64,000 nucleotides of DNA from Cordylochernes scorpioides (GCA_030710605.1 CP092872.1:92716627-92780626); one strand, 5' to 3'; positions 1 to 11,330 are shown, counted from the first letter of the stretch. Notes: a model not told the origin generated them from the letters alone. Translations and numbers: made by a program.

Positions 1-2369
1 GTACCACAATCGAATAGTAAGATAAGGGTGATTGTTATGGGTTTTAATAATTAGTCGTTAAGACGTACGCATGCAGGATAAATGAGGCGAAGATCAGTGA
101 CCAGAAATCAAAGTTTTAATTAGAGTCGTCAGGGGCTTAGCGAGAAAAAGAGTAAAATAATAAAAAAAAAATGTGCCAGCGTGTGGCATGAGAGTGCCCT
201 GGAATAAAAAAAAATACAATTTGCACGTATCCAAGCCAGAAGTTGGGATAAGGTAAATCTGGGGGACGATGTGTCAAGATTGTTAATTACGAAATCAAAG
301 TAGGTCAAGTCTAGCCTGCGAAGGAGTTAAAAGTTCCTGCGGAAAAGGAATGTTAGTAATTCTTACGAAGTAACCTTTAAAGTGGTTGTTTAAGAGGTTA
401 TTGAAGATTGCCCTGTTTTTAGATCGTGATTTTTAGTTTGATTATAAAAGAATATATCATTGAGATATGAAATTGCGAAAGTAAGGCTTTGCATATAGCG
501 TTAAAGGATTTGAAAAATCGAAAATAGAATTGCGAAGTTAAATACAAAGTAATCTTTAAAAAAAAAAGTAAAAATAGTGATGATATGATACAAAGATTAA
601 CACACTACAGCAGTATATAAGGGGTAATAGAAAGTGAAAATATTAAATGAAAAAAAAATAATGAGCAATAATATACTCGATAGCATTGACATGGTAGCGG
701 AAGGTGAAACAATGTAAATAACATCTAATTTATAAAGTGAGAAAAAATATAAAATGATAAATGCAAATTAGTGATATAAACATGAAATATAAACTTGAGA
801 TTATTAGATATGATATGAAAGATAAAATATAAAGTTGATTATAAAATAGAGTCATAAAGCAAAAGTAAATAAGTTTTGGTAAAGAAAAATAAAAAAAGAC
901 AATAATCTAAACTAATTGGTTGACGTAAAAAAAAAAACAATTATAAGAGCTATATAATGATTATATAAAGGATATTAAAATGAAAATTTTTTACAAAATG
1001 TTCATCGAGAAGGAAGAGCAAGTAAGATTATATATAGAAATTATATATCGTGAAAGAATGGAAAGTTGTAGGCCAAATGTAATGTTCCTGTTTTTTAGGA
1101 TGGGTGGAGAGAGCTTTAAATTGTCCTCGAATGATATCTTTGGTCTTGTTGGCCTAAGTTGTTCTAACTTATCGAATTTGTTTTAAGTTTGATGCGACTC
1201 GTGGATCACATTGTTTCTAACTGTGAAACTCATCGAGTCCTAATGTTGTCGATTTTTTGTTTAAACTTATGTGTGTGTGTGTGATTTTTGTAAGTAAAAT
1301 GTTGTCCTTGGATCTAAGTGTCGATGTTAAGTTGACAAGTTAATTGAGGGCGAGAGAATCTAGACCTGGTGACGGGCCGTAACAAAATGTCGGCTGTTTG
1401 TTTGCTCGTGTCCAGCGGGAGAGGAGGGAGCGAAGCTATTTTTAATGCGATTCCGGATTTAGGTCAAGGGGGGGAGCGAGGGGGCTTGCTTGCTTTCTTT
1501 CAACTTATTGGAAGTTAATTCGAACTACGTTCGGAGATATTATTTCTAAAATTGTAAACACAAAAGCGTTTTGATTTGTCACGTTTGGTGACAAGCGTTA
1601 TGGGATTGACATAGGGAGATACAGAGGTTGAATTATTCCGTGTGTTCAAGCATTTGTTAGATTTGTGTTTGTATTTCGAAAATTCGGATATTGTATCTGT
1701 TATTAAATCGAATGGTTTTTGGCGGACTTAGTAAAAATGTTATTCATGGATATCGGGTTAGAATTGAATGAAATTGCGACTATCTACGTGGACAATGTGT
1801 GGTTAAGTAAATGTGTCACAGGCGTGATGAAGGCGTCTTTGGCCTGAAAATTGAAAGAGTTTAGTGGTGTGGCGCTGTGACACGAAGCGAAAAAATTGTA
1901 AATGAAAAGGGGCCACGTGAAGTCTTTGTTTTGTACAAAATCTAACCTGTTTTACTAAGAATAACAAATTTACTAACGTCATGGGTGCTGGTTGTACGAA
2001 CATATCGCTAATTTTTATATGGTTAGTGGATATGACACGTTTAATGTGAAAAAAATAAATTTTTTGTGTGTGTGTTTAGTAGGGCGACGTAATAGAGCTT
2101 GTGTGGCTCGAAATTAGATTTGGGTGTGAAGTCGCGCACTGAAAATATGTTGTCAATTGGAAAAAGTTATGTGAGAGGGTGTTGTTTATTTTGTTGAGAG
2201 TGATTTGTCGATATTTAACTATGCGTGTAAAAGGAAGGAGTGTAGTTATGTGGGAATTTAACGATTGGAATAGTTTTGGAAGGCTGTGATTTAAGTTACT
2301 TCTGTCCAAAGATATGAAAGAAAAGGACATAGGGGCGTTGAAAATGGGATTAGGAACATTATAATGAGG

Positions 2370-2862
2370 TTAAATAAGAGTGTTGGAGTTCACCACGTGT
2401 GAGCAACCCGTTCCAGGAGGGGAAAATTTAGTAAATGGGTCAGTTGTATTAACCTGTCCATGGGACACGTGTTGCTTGCACGAAGTGAATTGGTACAAGG
2501 TAGTTGGTAGAGGTACATTATATTGATACAGGAGTATCTGAGAACAGTTTATAATTAGTAGAAATCGTTTTAGAGAATTAAGGAATAAAATGACAAAAGG
2601 CAAAGGTGTATCGATTATATGGAATTTTAGATTCCGCGTTATGTTACTTATTTTTAAGATCCAAAAGATATAATCTATGGTGAAAATATTGTTAGCTATG
2701 GCATTAATAGTTAAGTTAAATGGATGGACAGTTATTTTTCTTTTACAAACTGATTTCTATTATTTTAAAAGTATTCTGCCTAATTATATCGATAGATGCT
2801 CCTGTATCAATTAGTAGAGTAGGTTTACATTATTGGACAGTGTGTTCAGCTCGAACGAGCAA
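2370..2862 (-). pseudogene. Retropepsin (aspartic protease) remnant of LTR element copy A
   Basis: On the minus strand at about 2766-2829 the translation contains LLIDTGASIDIIRQ, the canonical retropepsin active-site motif D-T-G-A-S preceded by hydrophobic residues. Downstream, 2603-2370 reads in another frame and carries a segment (IKRFLLIINCSQ) that aligns with copy B, so at least one frameshift separates the active site from the rest. In LTR elements this enzyme cleaves the Gag-Pol polyprotein. The remnant cannot make a full enzyme, but unlike copy B it keeps the glycine of DTGAS. No reverse transcriptase follows. Confidence 0.6.
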
Positions 2863-2995
2863 TAGTTCAACAAAAGTTATGTATGGAGGAACCTACTGTT
2901 GTGCGGTCTTGTATGTCGGGACAGTCCTGGTCTGGTGCCATAGTTGAAGGATCTTTGGGACAGTCAGAGTTCATTGCTTGCGCTGGGCTCGTGGT

Positions 2996-3415
2996 TTAGA
3001 GATGGTCGGGGGAGCAGGTAACATACGCTCGCGTGTTGGTAACTCGGAGGGGTGCTTGCAGGAGGTTTGCTGGCTTTCTCAGTCTTGTAGAGTATTGTAG
3101 TTGGTACCGATCTGCTTGGGCGTCGTAGTTGTCGAAGAAGCTCTGCGCCTCGTACGAACCATCGTAACGCGGTAGCTCCACATCCCGCGATAGTCCTGTC
3201 GCCGAGGAGAGCTGATATATCGTCCTGGCTAAACTCCCCAGGACATCTGACACCGGCGGCGGGGGTGTGACGTCTTCCTGGCCGGGGGCGATTTCCTCCG
3301 TTCTACCGAGAGTGTTTTCGTTTTCTTTCTTTGGAAAAGTGGTGCTTCCGCCACTTTCGGAGTCGGGATCGGACTCCATTGGTTCCTTGGGATTCTCCTC
3401 TCTTCCCTGTTCCAT
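2996..3415 (-). pseudogene. Truncated gag of LTR element copy A
   Basis: A 139-codon frame starting MEQGREE, beginning about 80 bp inside the LTR edge at 3497, the normal place for gag. The first 55 residues are acidic and rich in Pro, Ser and Glu. Residues 80-115 (LPRYDGSYEAQSFFDNYDAQ) resemble the start of a gypsy-type Gag capsid domain. It stops soon after, so most of the capsid and any zinc knuckle are missing. Copy B has the same truncation at the same point (30241-30648), so the truncation is ancestral to both copies. The gag assignment is by pattern and position. Confidence 0.6.
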
Positions 3416-3496
3416 CTTTCTGTACAGACAGTGGTCTATTTGCTTACTTGTACCTTGGCGTCCACTATCCTGTCGACTCTTCGTTACGGGGGAGTC

Positions 3497-4307
3497 TGTG
3501 ATATCTTGGGACCTCTGGGACCAGTGTTACCTGATGCTAGACGAACCTCGATGTCAACTCTACCGTGCAGTCGTGGTGGAAGGCGACACAGCTGGGCCAA
3601 AGGTGAAATAAACAAACAGAGATTCCACTAAAAGCGTCTGACGTCAAGAAGGAATGGGATGAGGAGAGAGAGATTTTAGAGCAAGTGTTACCGTTGGGAG
3701 CCAAGCGAAGACTGGCAATTCTAGGGCCTCGATTTAACACCACGACCTTGCTGCTTTCTAATTGGCTGACCTATTTAGGTGATTCTTTCCTAATTGGTGG
3801 GACTTTTTCACGTGGTAGTGGGCTATTGGTTGACCTACTTAGGTATTGTCTTCTGATTGGGCCGGGCTTATCTCTTTGACGGAAGAAATACGTCCGGTCT
3901 TGTTCCGGAAATTGGGCGTCTCTCAAACTTTTATAACTTCTGGTCACAAGATACGTCCTGTCTTGTCCGGAAATATTGGTTTAAACTTAGCTCGCAGGGT
4001 GTCCGGGGTCAGAAGGTTAACTGTGGCGTTATTAATAATTATGTTCTCTTCTAGGCCTACCTCTTAGGTTTGACTTCTACGATCCTCTAAGCCTGATTTG
4101 TTTTAACCTTAACTTTCTCCTGTCTCTCTCCATTCCTTCTATCTGTACAGTTGCAATACTTTATTAGATTCTTACGCGGTACAGATTGATGTTAGTTGAG
4201 GCTTTCTATGTGCAGTACATAAGAAGTTATATACAGTCATGGGGTGGAACATGTGGTAGTGGATATTTAGACTATTTACAACAATTCCATGGTCTTAAAT
4301 CATCACA
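3497..4307 (-). repeat. Long terminal repeat, copy A (5' LTR in minus sense)
   Basis: Begins TGTGATATCTTGGGACC and ends AATCATCACA, giving TG...CA ends and a short terminal inverted repeat TGTGAT/ATCACA. It aligns throughout with the two 817-bp LTRs of copy B (25897-26713 and 30729-31545) but is more diverged. The flank on the right starts TATAT, as in copy B. The partner LTR is outside the window. Confidence 0.85.
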
Positions 4308-4442
4308 TATATGTATTATAGAATCATCATTTGTACTTAGGTACACTGTGTGACTTCACTGCTCTATTTGATGTGAGAAATAAATAAATTATTCTGGAGG
4401 CTACTTAAAGTAGAGTTATCTCCACTTATATAAATTTGTAGG

Positions 4443-4949
4443 ATGGTTGAAACACGCTCTGGTAAGCTACAAGACCCAGCACAGGAGAGAATCAAGGTTG
4501 AGGAGTCTGACAAGCCACAACCTGGTGCAACAATACAGAGATACTTATTTATGCGAGAATATACAATTTATTTGTATATCACAAAAAGCTCCGCCAAACG
4601 TAACCCCCAATCCCTTTCCAACGCCGTTTACAAAATTCCTTGTAATGATTGTGATTTAAGCTATATTGGAGAAACAGGCCGAACAATCGCCATCAGAGCC
4701 AGTGAACACGCTCGCAACATCCGCTTAAAAGACAAAAAATCGCTCATATACCAACATATCGCCGAGTCCGGACATTCCTTCAATCTCGACAATACAACCC
4801 CCGTTTATAGCGATATAGTAAACAAATACCAACGCTTAGTTCTTGAAGCCCTTGTTTCCAATACTACCCCCAGCCTTAACAGAAAGATTGACCTCCCGCC
4901 CCAATATTCTGCTTTTTATTCTATACCAACAGATGCACCTCCTTCGTAA
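4443..4949 (+). pseudogene. Chimeric frame: gag-like N terminus fused to Penelope-like GIY-YIG endonuclease
   Basis: The 168-codon frame has two parts. Residues 1-33 (MVETRSGKLQD...) are hydrophilic and resemble the start of LTR-retrotransposon Gag proteins. Residues about 60-155 are a GIY-YIG nuclease of the type found at the C terminus of Penelope-like element proteins: AVYKIPCNDC, then SYIGETGR, then the R..EH helix (RASEHARNI) and a downstream H..ESGHSF segment. The reverse transcriptase that should precede the nuclease is absent, so this is a 5'-truncated element joined in frame to another repeat; the junction lies at about 4540-4575. The hammerhead motif at 5191 marks the element's 3' end. 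The frame is open, but nothing shows that it is expressed. Confidence 0.7.
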
Positions 4950-5187
4950 CTTTTAACTTTATCTTTATTCCGCTGTTTCTTATTTTTATTTTTATTCTTG
5001 ATCTGTCTTCGCCTCTAGTTTTCCGCCTTTTTCCCTTCATCCTAGGTATGCAGATTCTCTTAAATCTATATATTGTACACTTTTCAAATGTTTTTACTAC
5101 TGGCATGCAAATTTCACATTCTAATCTTTTATTTCTTATGCTAAACTGTCGCTTATAAATATAGCATCTCCTTCTCATTCATGTCAA

Positions 5188-5240
5188 TACCTGATGAAGG
5201 ACGGCTGACGTCCGAAAGCTTGTATACTGCTCAATAAAGA
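5188..5240 (+). ncRNA. Hammerhead ribozyme motif at the 3' end of a Penelope-like element
   Basis: CTGATGA (5191-5197), A, stem II GGACG/CGTCC (5199-5203 with 5209-5213, loop GCTGA), GAAA (5214-5217), then AGC...GCT closing a short stem III, with C as the nucleotide at the expected cleavage position (about 5232). Minimal hammerheads in the terminal repeats of Penelope-like elements are established. Stem I is weak here, so activity is uncertain. It lies 240 bp after the GIY-YIG frame, as expected for the 3' region of that element. Confidence 0.65.
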
Positions 5241-5259
5241 AACTCACCACGTTCCTCTT

Positions 5260-5716
5260 AATCTCTCTTTCTACATTCCAAACGTGGCTATATCATGTCT
5301 ATCATACAATTTATTGTTGGCAATAAAAACATTTTGTGGCTCTTTAAAAACATTGCATTTTTCAAATTGTAATTTTTGACTCTTCCCACTCAAAATATTG
5401 CCGACCCCTGGTATAGTCAACTGATCCCGATTCTTTCAATTTCAAACAACATTCTATATTATATTTACATATACACAAATTCTAAATCCAATTAGTATAT
5501 CTTCTCAACCAAGCTCCTCTAGTATTCAACTGGTGGTAAAATGTCAATTCGGTTTCTCTCTTCAGTTTAACAACCAATGTAGTACGAGGGTGTCCTATTT
5601 GGTTCTGTGAAGGAGTTCTTCATTATGATATATGGTCAATCCAAGAGAAACAACCCAAATATTTATAAAATCTTCATTTTCAATAAGAAAAAGAATTCGC
5701 GACACCATTTTAAATT
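5260..5716. other. AT-rich spacer, no gene seen
   Basis: Both strands lack long frames. The short frame from 5607 shows no recognisable motif. Confidence 0.5.
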
Positions 5717-6184
5717 GAGTAAAATATATCAGGCCTCCTCCAGAGAAAAATATATTTTCAAAGTATCTTCTCTAGCTTACTGGCACGAACGCCCATCTAC
5801 AGAAGAAAACATGGTATTTTAATAATCATTATTATACCATGTTTTCTCATGTAGACAATGGCAATTGAAACAAATTTTATTGACTTCTTGTCAATAATAG
5901 ATGATCATGTGGGGGATGTGCCCCGGCGAGTGAGCCTTCTTTCCCAGGCGATGAGCGGGTCCTCCGGTCAGCCCAACCTGTACGAAGTACCGGTAGATGA
6001 TGGATTTGGCCGACGCTAGAATGGCCAAGTCGTCATCTTCGAGGCCAGACCCGAAAATCCAGGTCCGCAAGTCAGGGGATCGCCCAAGGACACTGAAGGC
6101 TTCGATGATGAGGGGCGTCCGTGACCGAAAGCTAGAGAATAAAAATGTTTTGAAAAGACACTTTTCCCTGGAGGCATGATATAT
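5717..6184. repeat. Imperfect inverted repeat flanking a GC-richer insert
   Basis: The left arm (about 5717-5780, AGTAAAATATATCAGGCCTC...) is repeated inverted at about 6125-6184 (...GAGGCATGATATATTTTACT). Between the arms, 5900-6130 is clearly richer in GC than its surroundings and holds the protein-like segment described separately. The structure resembles a fold-back element that captured a foreign fragment. Confidence 0.55.
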
Positions 6185-6202
6185 TTTACTTAATAATGAC
6201 AC
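5891..6202 (-). pseudogene. GC-rich protein-like fragment, probably from a retroelement
   Basis: A 103-codon minus-strand frame whose middle (RTPLIIEAFSVLGRSPDLRT, then an ASAKSIIYRYFVQVGLT segment) looks protein-like. GC content is well above the local level. I do not recognise the family with confidence; the end of a retroelement polyprotein is the most likely source. The first 25 residues come from the inverted-repeat arm, so the present ATG is not original. Confidence 0.35.
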
Positions 6203-6264
6203 AAGGGATTATTTTATTGACCCATTTTAAATCATGAAGATAGAGGTTATCTAGCCGGTATTCA

Positions 6265-6366
6265 TTGCTCTTGAAATAAGAGACATTTGACCACAGTAGA
6301 GCTTTTTTTTAGATTTTTAAATATAAACTCTCTCTACTGGCCAAAGTGTCTTTTATTTCAAGAACA
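6265..6366. repeat. Small palindromic element
   Basis: TTGCTCTTGAAATAAGAGAC at the left is mirrored by GTCTTTTATTTCAAGAACAA at the right, around an AT-rich loop, about 100 bp in all. A related half-copy (CTCTACTGG...CTCAAGAACAA) is seen near 14610-14655. Confidence 0.55.
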
Positions 6367-6369
6367 ATT

Positions 6370-7420
6370 TTAATTATAGCAGAGTATAACATCGAAAAAA
6401 TAACATCACACAACAATTTTTATTCAGTTTTAAGAGATCATTAAAAACAAATACATAATATTAATCCCTTATTAATCTAGGTTAATGGAGTGAATGTGAA
6501 AATAAATACATAGAGAAATTCAATAATTTGTAAAAAATCATTGATTAAATAATAAAAAAAAACAACAACAGAAATTCTATTTATTTAGCATTATTTCATT
6601 CTTTTATTTCAAAATATTTTAACGTAGAAGTCAAAAAAAAAAAAAAAAGGCTAGAAATCATATGGTCAATGGTCCTATATATTAAAATATTTTTTGAATT
6701 CTTCATTAGAAAACTACATATTAAAAATCGATGATGTATAAAATGCAATTTATTCTATAATAAGTTAAGAACTGAGTGAATAATTCATTACAATATTTTC
6801 TATTAATTCTTGAGTTAAAGCGGGCTGTGGTAATAAAGTGTTATGCATTTAAAATGGAATCTTTTAATTTAGGAATTAACCTAACACAAACACACAATCC
6901 GTACGCAACTTAATTATAATTGTTGATGAGGTGAAATTCTTTTACAGACGACTTTAATAATAATGGCGCAATGCATGCGCATTTGCTATTTAAATATTTA
7001 GTTCTAACTTCAATTATCACAATTCATTTTAATATTTATAAAAATGTTCATTTTCTAGAAATTTCTAATCACTGAAAAATAAATTACTAAATCATCATTT
7101 CGCGAAATATTATTCTTGACCAAACATATTACAAAATTTCTAATAATGTTTGTTAGAAAATTATTTCTCTGTGCTATAGCCTACATATCAAATATAACCT
7201 AATATATCTACTTGGTATATTATAAAGCTGTGTTTTATAATATTTATTAATATGTTTCCGAAAGAGCATCCTGTATATATTTTATTAGAAAATTATAAAC
7301 ATATTTTTAACGATAACTTTTTTTTCTTCAAATTCTTCCATTTCCTTAAGTTTTGTCCATGAGTGTATATAATTAAATATTTTTAACAAATTGTTTAATA
7401 TACCTGAAAAGGTAAATCTC
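6370..7420. other. AT-rich spacer, no gene seen
   Basis: Homopolymer tracts and no frame of note. One half-terminus of the ACTCATGGACAAAACTT MITE family sits at about 7337-7372, inverted. Confidence 0.5.
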
Positions 7421-7429
7421 TCTCTCGCG

Positions 7430-8090
7430 CCACCAATGACGACTTGTATATATATTTTATATATGTATATTTATAAATTATTTTTATATCTATTTATATC
7501 TATTTTCCTTATATTTATCATTATATAATCATATTTATTTATATTTATTCTGTATTTAACCTTATACACACACACAAGCCTTTTTATTGGGGCATCCAGC
7601 CCTATACATGATTCCCCTCTACAGGATTTAGCAAGGGAAGATGTTTCAAAAGTAAAAACTAGAATATAAGAGGTAATAAGGAAAAAGAAAAGAGAGAAGA
7701 AAGAAAAAAACAAACAAAAAGAAATATAGCCATATATACAAAAAATAAACACACAGAGCAAAAGGAACCATACATGATTAAATATTTAAATTAAAGTACC
7801 AATGTTTAGGATATGTCAAGGTTAGGATATCATTGAGAGGGCTAGTGTGGAATCAGCCGCGTTCAATCTTCGCCTTCTTCCTCCAAGCAAACCACGACAT
7901 TCGGCGAATCTATTATTCTCCAACGGACATTGACTGCGGCCTTGTAGAATTTATATAAACCGAGGGAGAGACCCTGATCAACCATCAGTGTGTTCATCCA
8001 GCTGCAAATTTGTTGGCAGTCATTTAACCTTATATAATCTTATATGGACTTTGAAATAAAGTAGTTTCAATCTCAATCTCTCTCGCGCGC
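7430..8090 (+). repeat. Possible solo LTR or retroelement terminus
   Basis: A TATA-like ATTTATATAAACCGAGG at about 7950 is followed 95 bp later by AATAAAG (8056) and a CAATCTCAATCTCTCTC end. The run TCTCTCTCGCGC occurs near 7420 and again near 8083, at either edge. Promoter plus poly(A) signal at this spacing resembles an LTR, but no second copy is in the window and the boundaries are guesses. Frames inside are closed. Confidence 0.3.
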
Positions 8091-8245
8091 GTTAAAAATA
8101 CATTGTTTTAACATATATTTAAAGGGAGAGGTGCCTCTTTTGGTACATGAATACCATCCTCACACAACTTTATATTATATTTTATAAAATGCATTTTCAA
8201 AATAACACTCTAAAAACTTAGGCACATTATAAAGTTAACCTCCCA

Positions 8246-8276
<31 letters not shown>

Positions 8277-8850
8277 TGATATTTTATAAGCAGACGACGA
8301 GAACCTTTTTATTTTATCTTCTGAAAAAAATATAAGAAAGTACTCTTTATATTTTAACAATAATCTTCTTTCAAAATATTTTTTTTTTATAAAAAGGAAT
8401 CCTCTTATTTCTTAGGGCTTTCTAAACAAATAGTTGATCTAACAAGACTGCCGAGGCTTAAAATGTTTTGTCTAATCCATGGCAATAGGACCAAATAAAA
8501 TTTGATATTGGCCCAAACGACTGTATTTATTTGGGAAAATAACCACAAAATGGCGGAATTTTGTTACGACTTAAAGTACTTTTGGCTTTTATTTGATACA
8601 AAGTTATCTTTTGTTTTAATATTTGGTTGTGATATTTTCGTAAATAATATTTCTATAAGTGACACACCATGTAGAAAAAATATATTAAATTTTTGTAGAT
8701 AGGATTTGATATAATTATCTGTTTATTTATTATTATCTTTTTAAATATAGATTTAAAAAAATAATTTATTAAATTATTTTATAAGTTATCATTCTTAGCT
8801 AATATTACAATTCAGACTTACAATGCATATCTCTATATTTTGAAAATAGA
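8090..8850. other. AT-rich spacer with ATA microsatellite
   Basis: An (AAT)n run at about 8248-8273; no gene seen. A 66-codon frame from 8502 has no recognisable motif. Confidence 0.5.
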
Positions 8851-8851
8851 G

Positions 8852-8970
8852 CAATCCATAAATAAATATTTAATTAAAAAGGCATATATTGGATCAAAAT
8901 ATCATTTATTTTACCAATATTTCAGTTGGCTGAACGCCAACCTTTATCAAGGTATTAAAACATATTTTTA
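8852..8970 (-). mobile_element. Penelope-type terminus with hammerhead-like motif
   Basis: Minus strand: CCTTGATAAAG, stem GGTTGGC/GCCAACT with loop GTTCA, GAAA, then TATTGGT (about 8918-8954), ending in AATATATGCCTTTTT. It is the same module as 21026-21256, 37120-37356 and 58275-58440. The CTGATGA strand has drifted to CTTGATA, so it is probably inactive. Assignment to Penelope-like elements rests on similarity to the motif at 5191. Confidence 0.5.
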
Positions 8971-9745
8971 ACTCTATACCTCTATATATCTCTATATATA
9001 TTATAAGTCAAAAGTTTTTAACTATTACTAAAGACACCCATTAATAGTCAAGGTTGTAATAGCGTACTCTCACACCTTAGTTTCTAGCAATTCTATGATT
9101 AGGGGGTTAAACACATTATCCTCGTTTATTTAACCTATATACATATATGCACATATGTATATGTATATATGTATAATACTCCCTTCGGGGGGTTGAGATA
9201 ATCGAATAAAAATTGATCTCCTTCATATGATTATTTATATAAATATCATAAACGCAATATATAGTCCAATATGTTTACTGTGATATCTATATTAAAAAAT
9301 AATAAAATGACACAATTATATTCGATATATAGTGGCATATAAAACAATACAGATATGTAAATTTGGACGGGAAGGATTGTGATCTATAAAACTAATCTAT
9401 AAAAATGATGGCATCTATTTTGACGGGAGAGGCGACCTCTTTATTTTCATAAACTGGAATATAATTTTTTACATATATATTTATACTTATATGTGTTGAA
9501 AATATTTCGAATTGTGCGTTTGTGAATTTGAAATGTGCAAAATATTATTTATGACAATGGGTGTGGAGATATGTTTTAATTTACTTACGTTTCCATAGTT
9601 ATAAATGTATAACTATTTTTGTATTTTTCTATATTTTCACATATTTCGAAGTTACAAAATTTCAACATTTAAATATTTATGTGAACAATAATACAAAAGT
9701 GATATTGTACTGAGATCAAGTAAATAAATAAAAGAAAAAAAATAT
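8971..9745. other. AT-rich spacer, no gene seen
   Basis: Repeated ATATGTATATG runs near 9140-9175; no coding frame. Confidence 0.5.
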
Positions 9746-9746
9746 C

Positions 9747-10018
9747 CTGATCGTGACACTATGAATTGCTGATGACTTGCGCCATCTATCGGAATAAATA
9801 TAAACTAACCGCTGATTTTTCTAATTATTCCAGAATTTACCAAATACCCTTGATGAGGGGTAACAGCTCGAAATGCGTATGTGGTTAGTTTTTCTCGATT
9901 AATCGAAAAAGGGGTGTTTGGTCAATTCTTGAATAATTAAAAATAAACTATTAGTTGATATTTATTCATACAGATGGTGCAAGCCATCTTTTAGTTGCAC
10001 AATCAGGAGATGTCATTT
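9747..10018. repeat. Inverted-repeat element (GATGGCGCAAGCCATC family) with hammerhead-like centre
   Basis: Arms ATCCTGATCGTG...GCGCCATCTATCGGAATAAATAT and, inverted, ATATTTATTCATACAGATGGTGC...CAATCAGGAGAT. Inside, at about 9850-9890, TTGATGA, GGG...CTC and GAAA occur in hammerhead order with one core change (C to T). Relatives lie at 16005-16140, 25719-25884, 32590-32735 and 45470-45600. Confidence 0.55.
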
Positions 10019-10700
10019 TAAAAAATACATATTTATGTGAGAGAATCAGATAATTTGATGTATTACATTAAATAAAATTGGGTATTTATTATCATCAAAT
10101 CAGACGCGATATCCCCACAAGGGATGCTTGCGTCAAACACCAACGCTATAAATTCAGAGAACTATTTTACATAAACAATTGATGAATTACATGGTTTGAG
10201 TAGAAGTTTAAAGAAGAAAAGAAAGGAATGTTGAAAATATGTTAATATGTATTTTAAAATTAATACGCGAATTTGCTATAGTTTAAAAATTTTATATTAA
10301 TATTATAATGATCTCCCATCTTTAAAATACATTATGAAATATGTCAAAAGATAAGGGAGAAGGATATTAAAATATTAAATAAATTCCCATTAGTAGATTA
10401 AATCATTTTATATTAATGTATTTATTCATTGTGACAAATCTTTTTTAAAAAAAATATATTGGATTATATCAAAAATTGTGTGTCTTTTATTCAAATTCAT
10501 TTCTCCTAAATGTCTTTTCTCTATCTTATCTTCCACTTTCTAATCGAAAACTATGAATTATTTCAAGATGTCAAAAGTCGCAGATAGCAACTGCTTTTCT
10601 TTATTCTTTGATAACACTAAATTCAAATAATTGTAGTTAACAATACATTAAAGTAATGTTTATATTTATAATTTATAATATTATGATGCATTACCGCGCC
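10019..10700. other. AT-rich spacer, no gene seen
   Basis: No frame, RNA or repeat boundary recognised. GACGCGATATCCCCACAAGGG near 10102 recurs as ACGCGATATCCCGGCAAGGG near 23842, so it is a repeat fragment. Confidence 0.45.
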
Positions 10701-10715
10701 ATCTGTTATCAAAAT

Positions 10716-10920
10716 TCGAAACTATTATAGACGGATTCTTTTTAAAAATAAACAATTTCTACTGTCCTTACTGCAATGTAAAAGTTAATGGGAGGGCCTG
10801 GCTCATCAGTGGTGAGGGTTCACCACTGATGAGCCATGCCCTCCCATTAATTTTTCCATTGCAGTAAAGGACAGTAGAAATTGTTTATTTTTAAAAAGAA
10901 TCCGTCTATAATAGTTTCGA
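10716..10920. repeat. Fold-back element, near-perfect palindrome of 205 bp
   Basis: Ends TCGAAACTATTATAGACGG and its reverse complement. Each arm contains TACTGTCCTTACTGCAATG and GGAGGGCCTGGCTCATCAG, with a centre TGGTGAGGGTTCACCA. It is the same family as 16153-16428 and 39439-39789, but lacks the inner GAAACC segment. The flank CGCGCCATCTGTTATCAAAA is shared with 39419 and, inverted, 16430. Confidence 0.85.
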
Positions 10921-11007
10921 ATATATAATATATATTACAATTTAAGTAAAATTTATATATTTTAAATAATGAGGAACATTTCAACAAAACATCTTGAATT
11001 ATTTTAC

Positions 11008-11203
11008 ACAAATAAATTTACTGGCAATGCGGTTCTTTTAAATATCATCAAATATTGTCTCTACAGACCTTACTGCAATGATATGAGTTATTGAATGAGA
11101 GGGCTTGGCTCATCAGTAGTGAACCCTCTCAGCGGTTTCGCCAAATTAAGAGACAATATTTGATGATATTCAAAAGAAGCGCATTGCTCGTAAATTTATT
11201 TGT
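11008..11203. repeat. Fold-back element, subfamily with TTGGC/GCCAA core
   Basis: Terminal arms ACAAATAAATTTACTGGCAA and inverted counterpart enclose a single core copy (minus strand, 11104-11154): TTGGC-GAAACCGCTGAGAGGGTTC-ACTA-CTGATGA-GCCAA. Arms differ from the TCGAAACTATT type, so the core is carried by more than one terminal type. Confidence 0.75.
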
Positions 11204-11330
11204 CTAAAATATTAACGATAAATGGCAATTGAATTTGATTTACTTAATATATTGAATTATACATAAAGAAAATTATACTTTTGAATGTAAGAATTTAATC
11301 TAAAAAATGTTTTAATTATTGTTAGATTGA

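Larger units (their letters stand above)
1..3496 (-). mobile_element. Internal region of LTR retrotransposon copy A (truncated by window start)
   Basis: This stretch matches 27139-30728 of copy B almost base for base with small indels, so it is the interior of the same element. The left LTR and about 425 bp of interior lie before the window. Sense is the minus strand, because gag and protease fragments read leftward from the LTR at 3497. Apart from those pieces (2370-3415) it is AT-rich and closed in all frames; no reverse transcriptase, RNase H or integrase motif is seen. The family is inferred to be gypsy-like from the gag and DTGAS protease pieces. Confidence 0.75.

Noticed and set aside
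980..1186. 68-codon plus-strand frame at the start of the window, with a partial counterpart in copy B (28165-28356)
   Set aside because: It is the interior of the LTR element; the frame is altered between copies and has no motif.
2390..2600. Immunoglobulin-like reading of the plus strand (VVLTCPWDTCC...VNWYKV)
   Set aside because: It is antisense to the protease-side region of the LTR element, is broken by stops, and the sense strand gives a better explanation.
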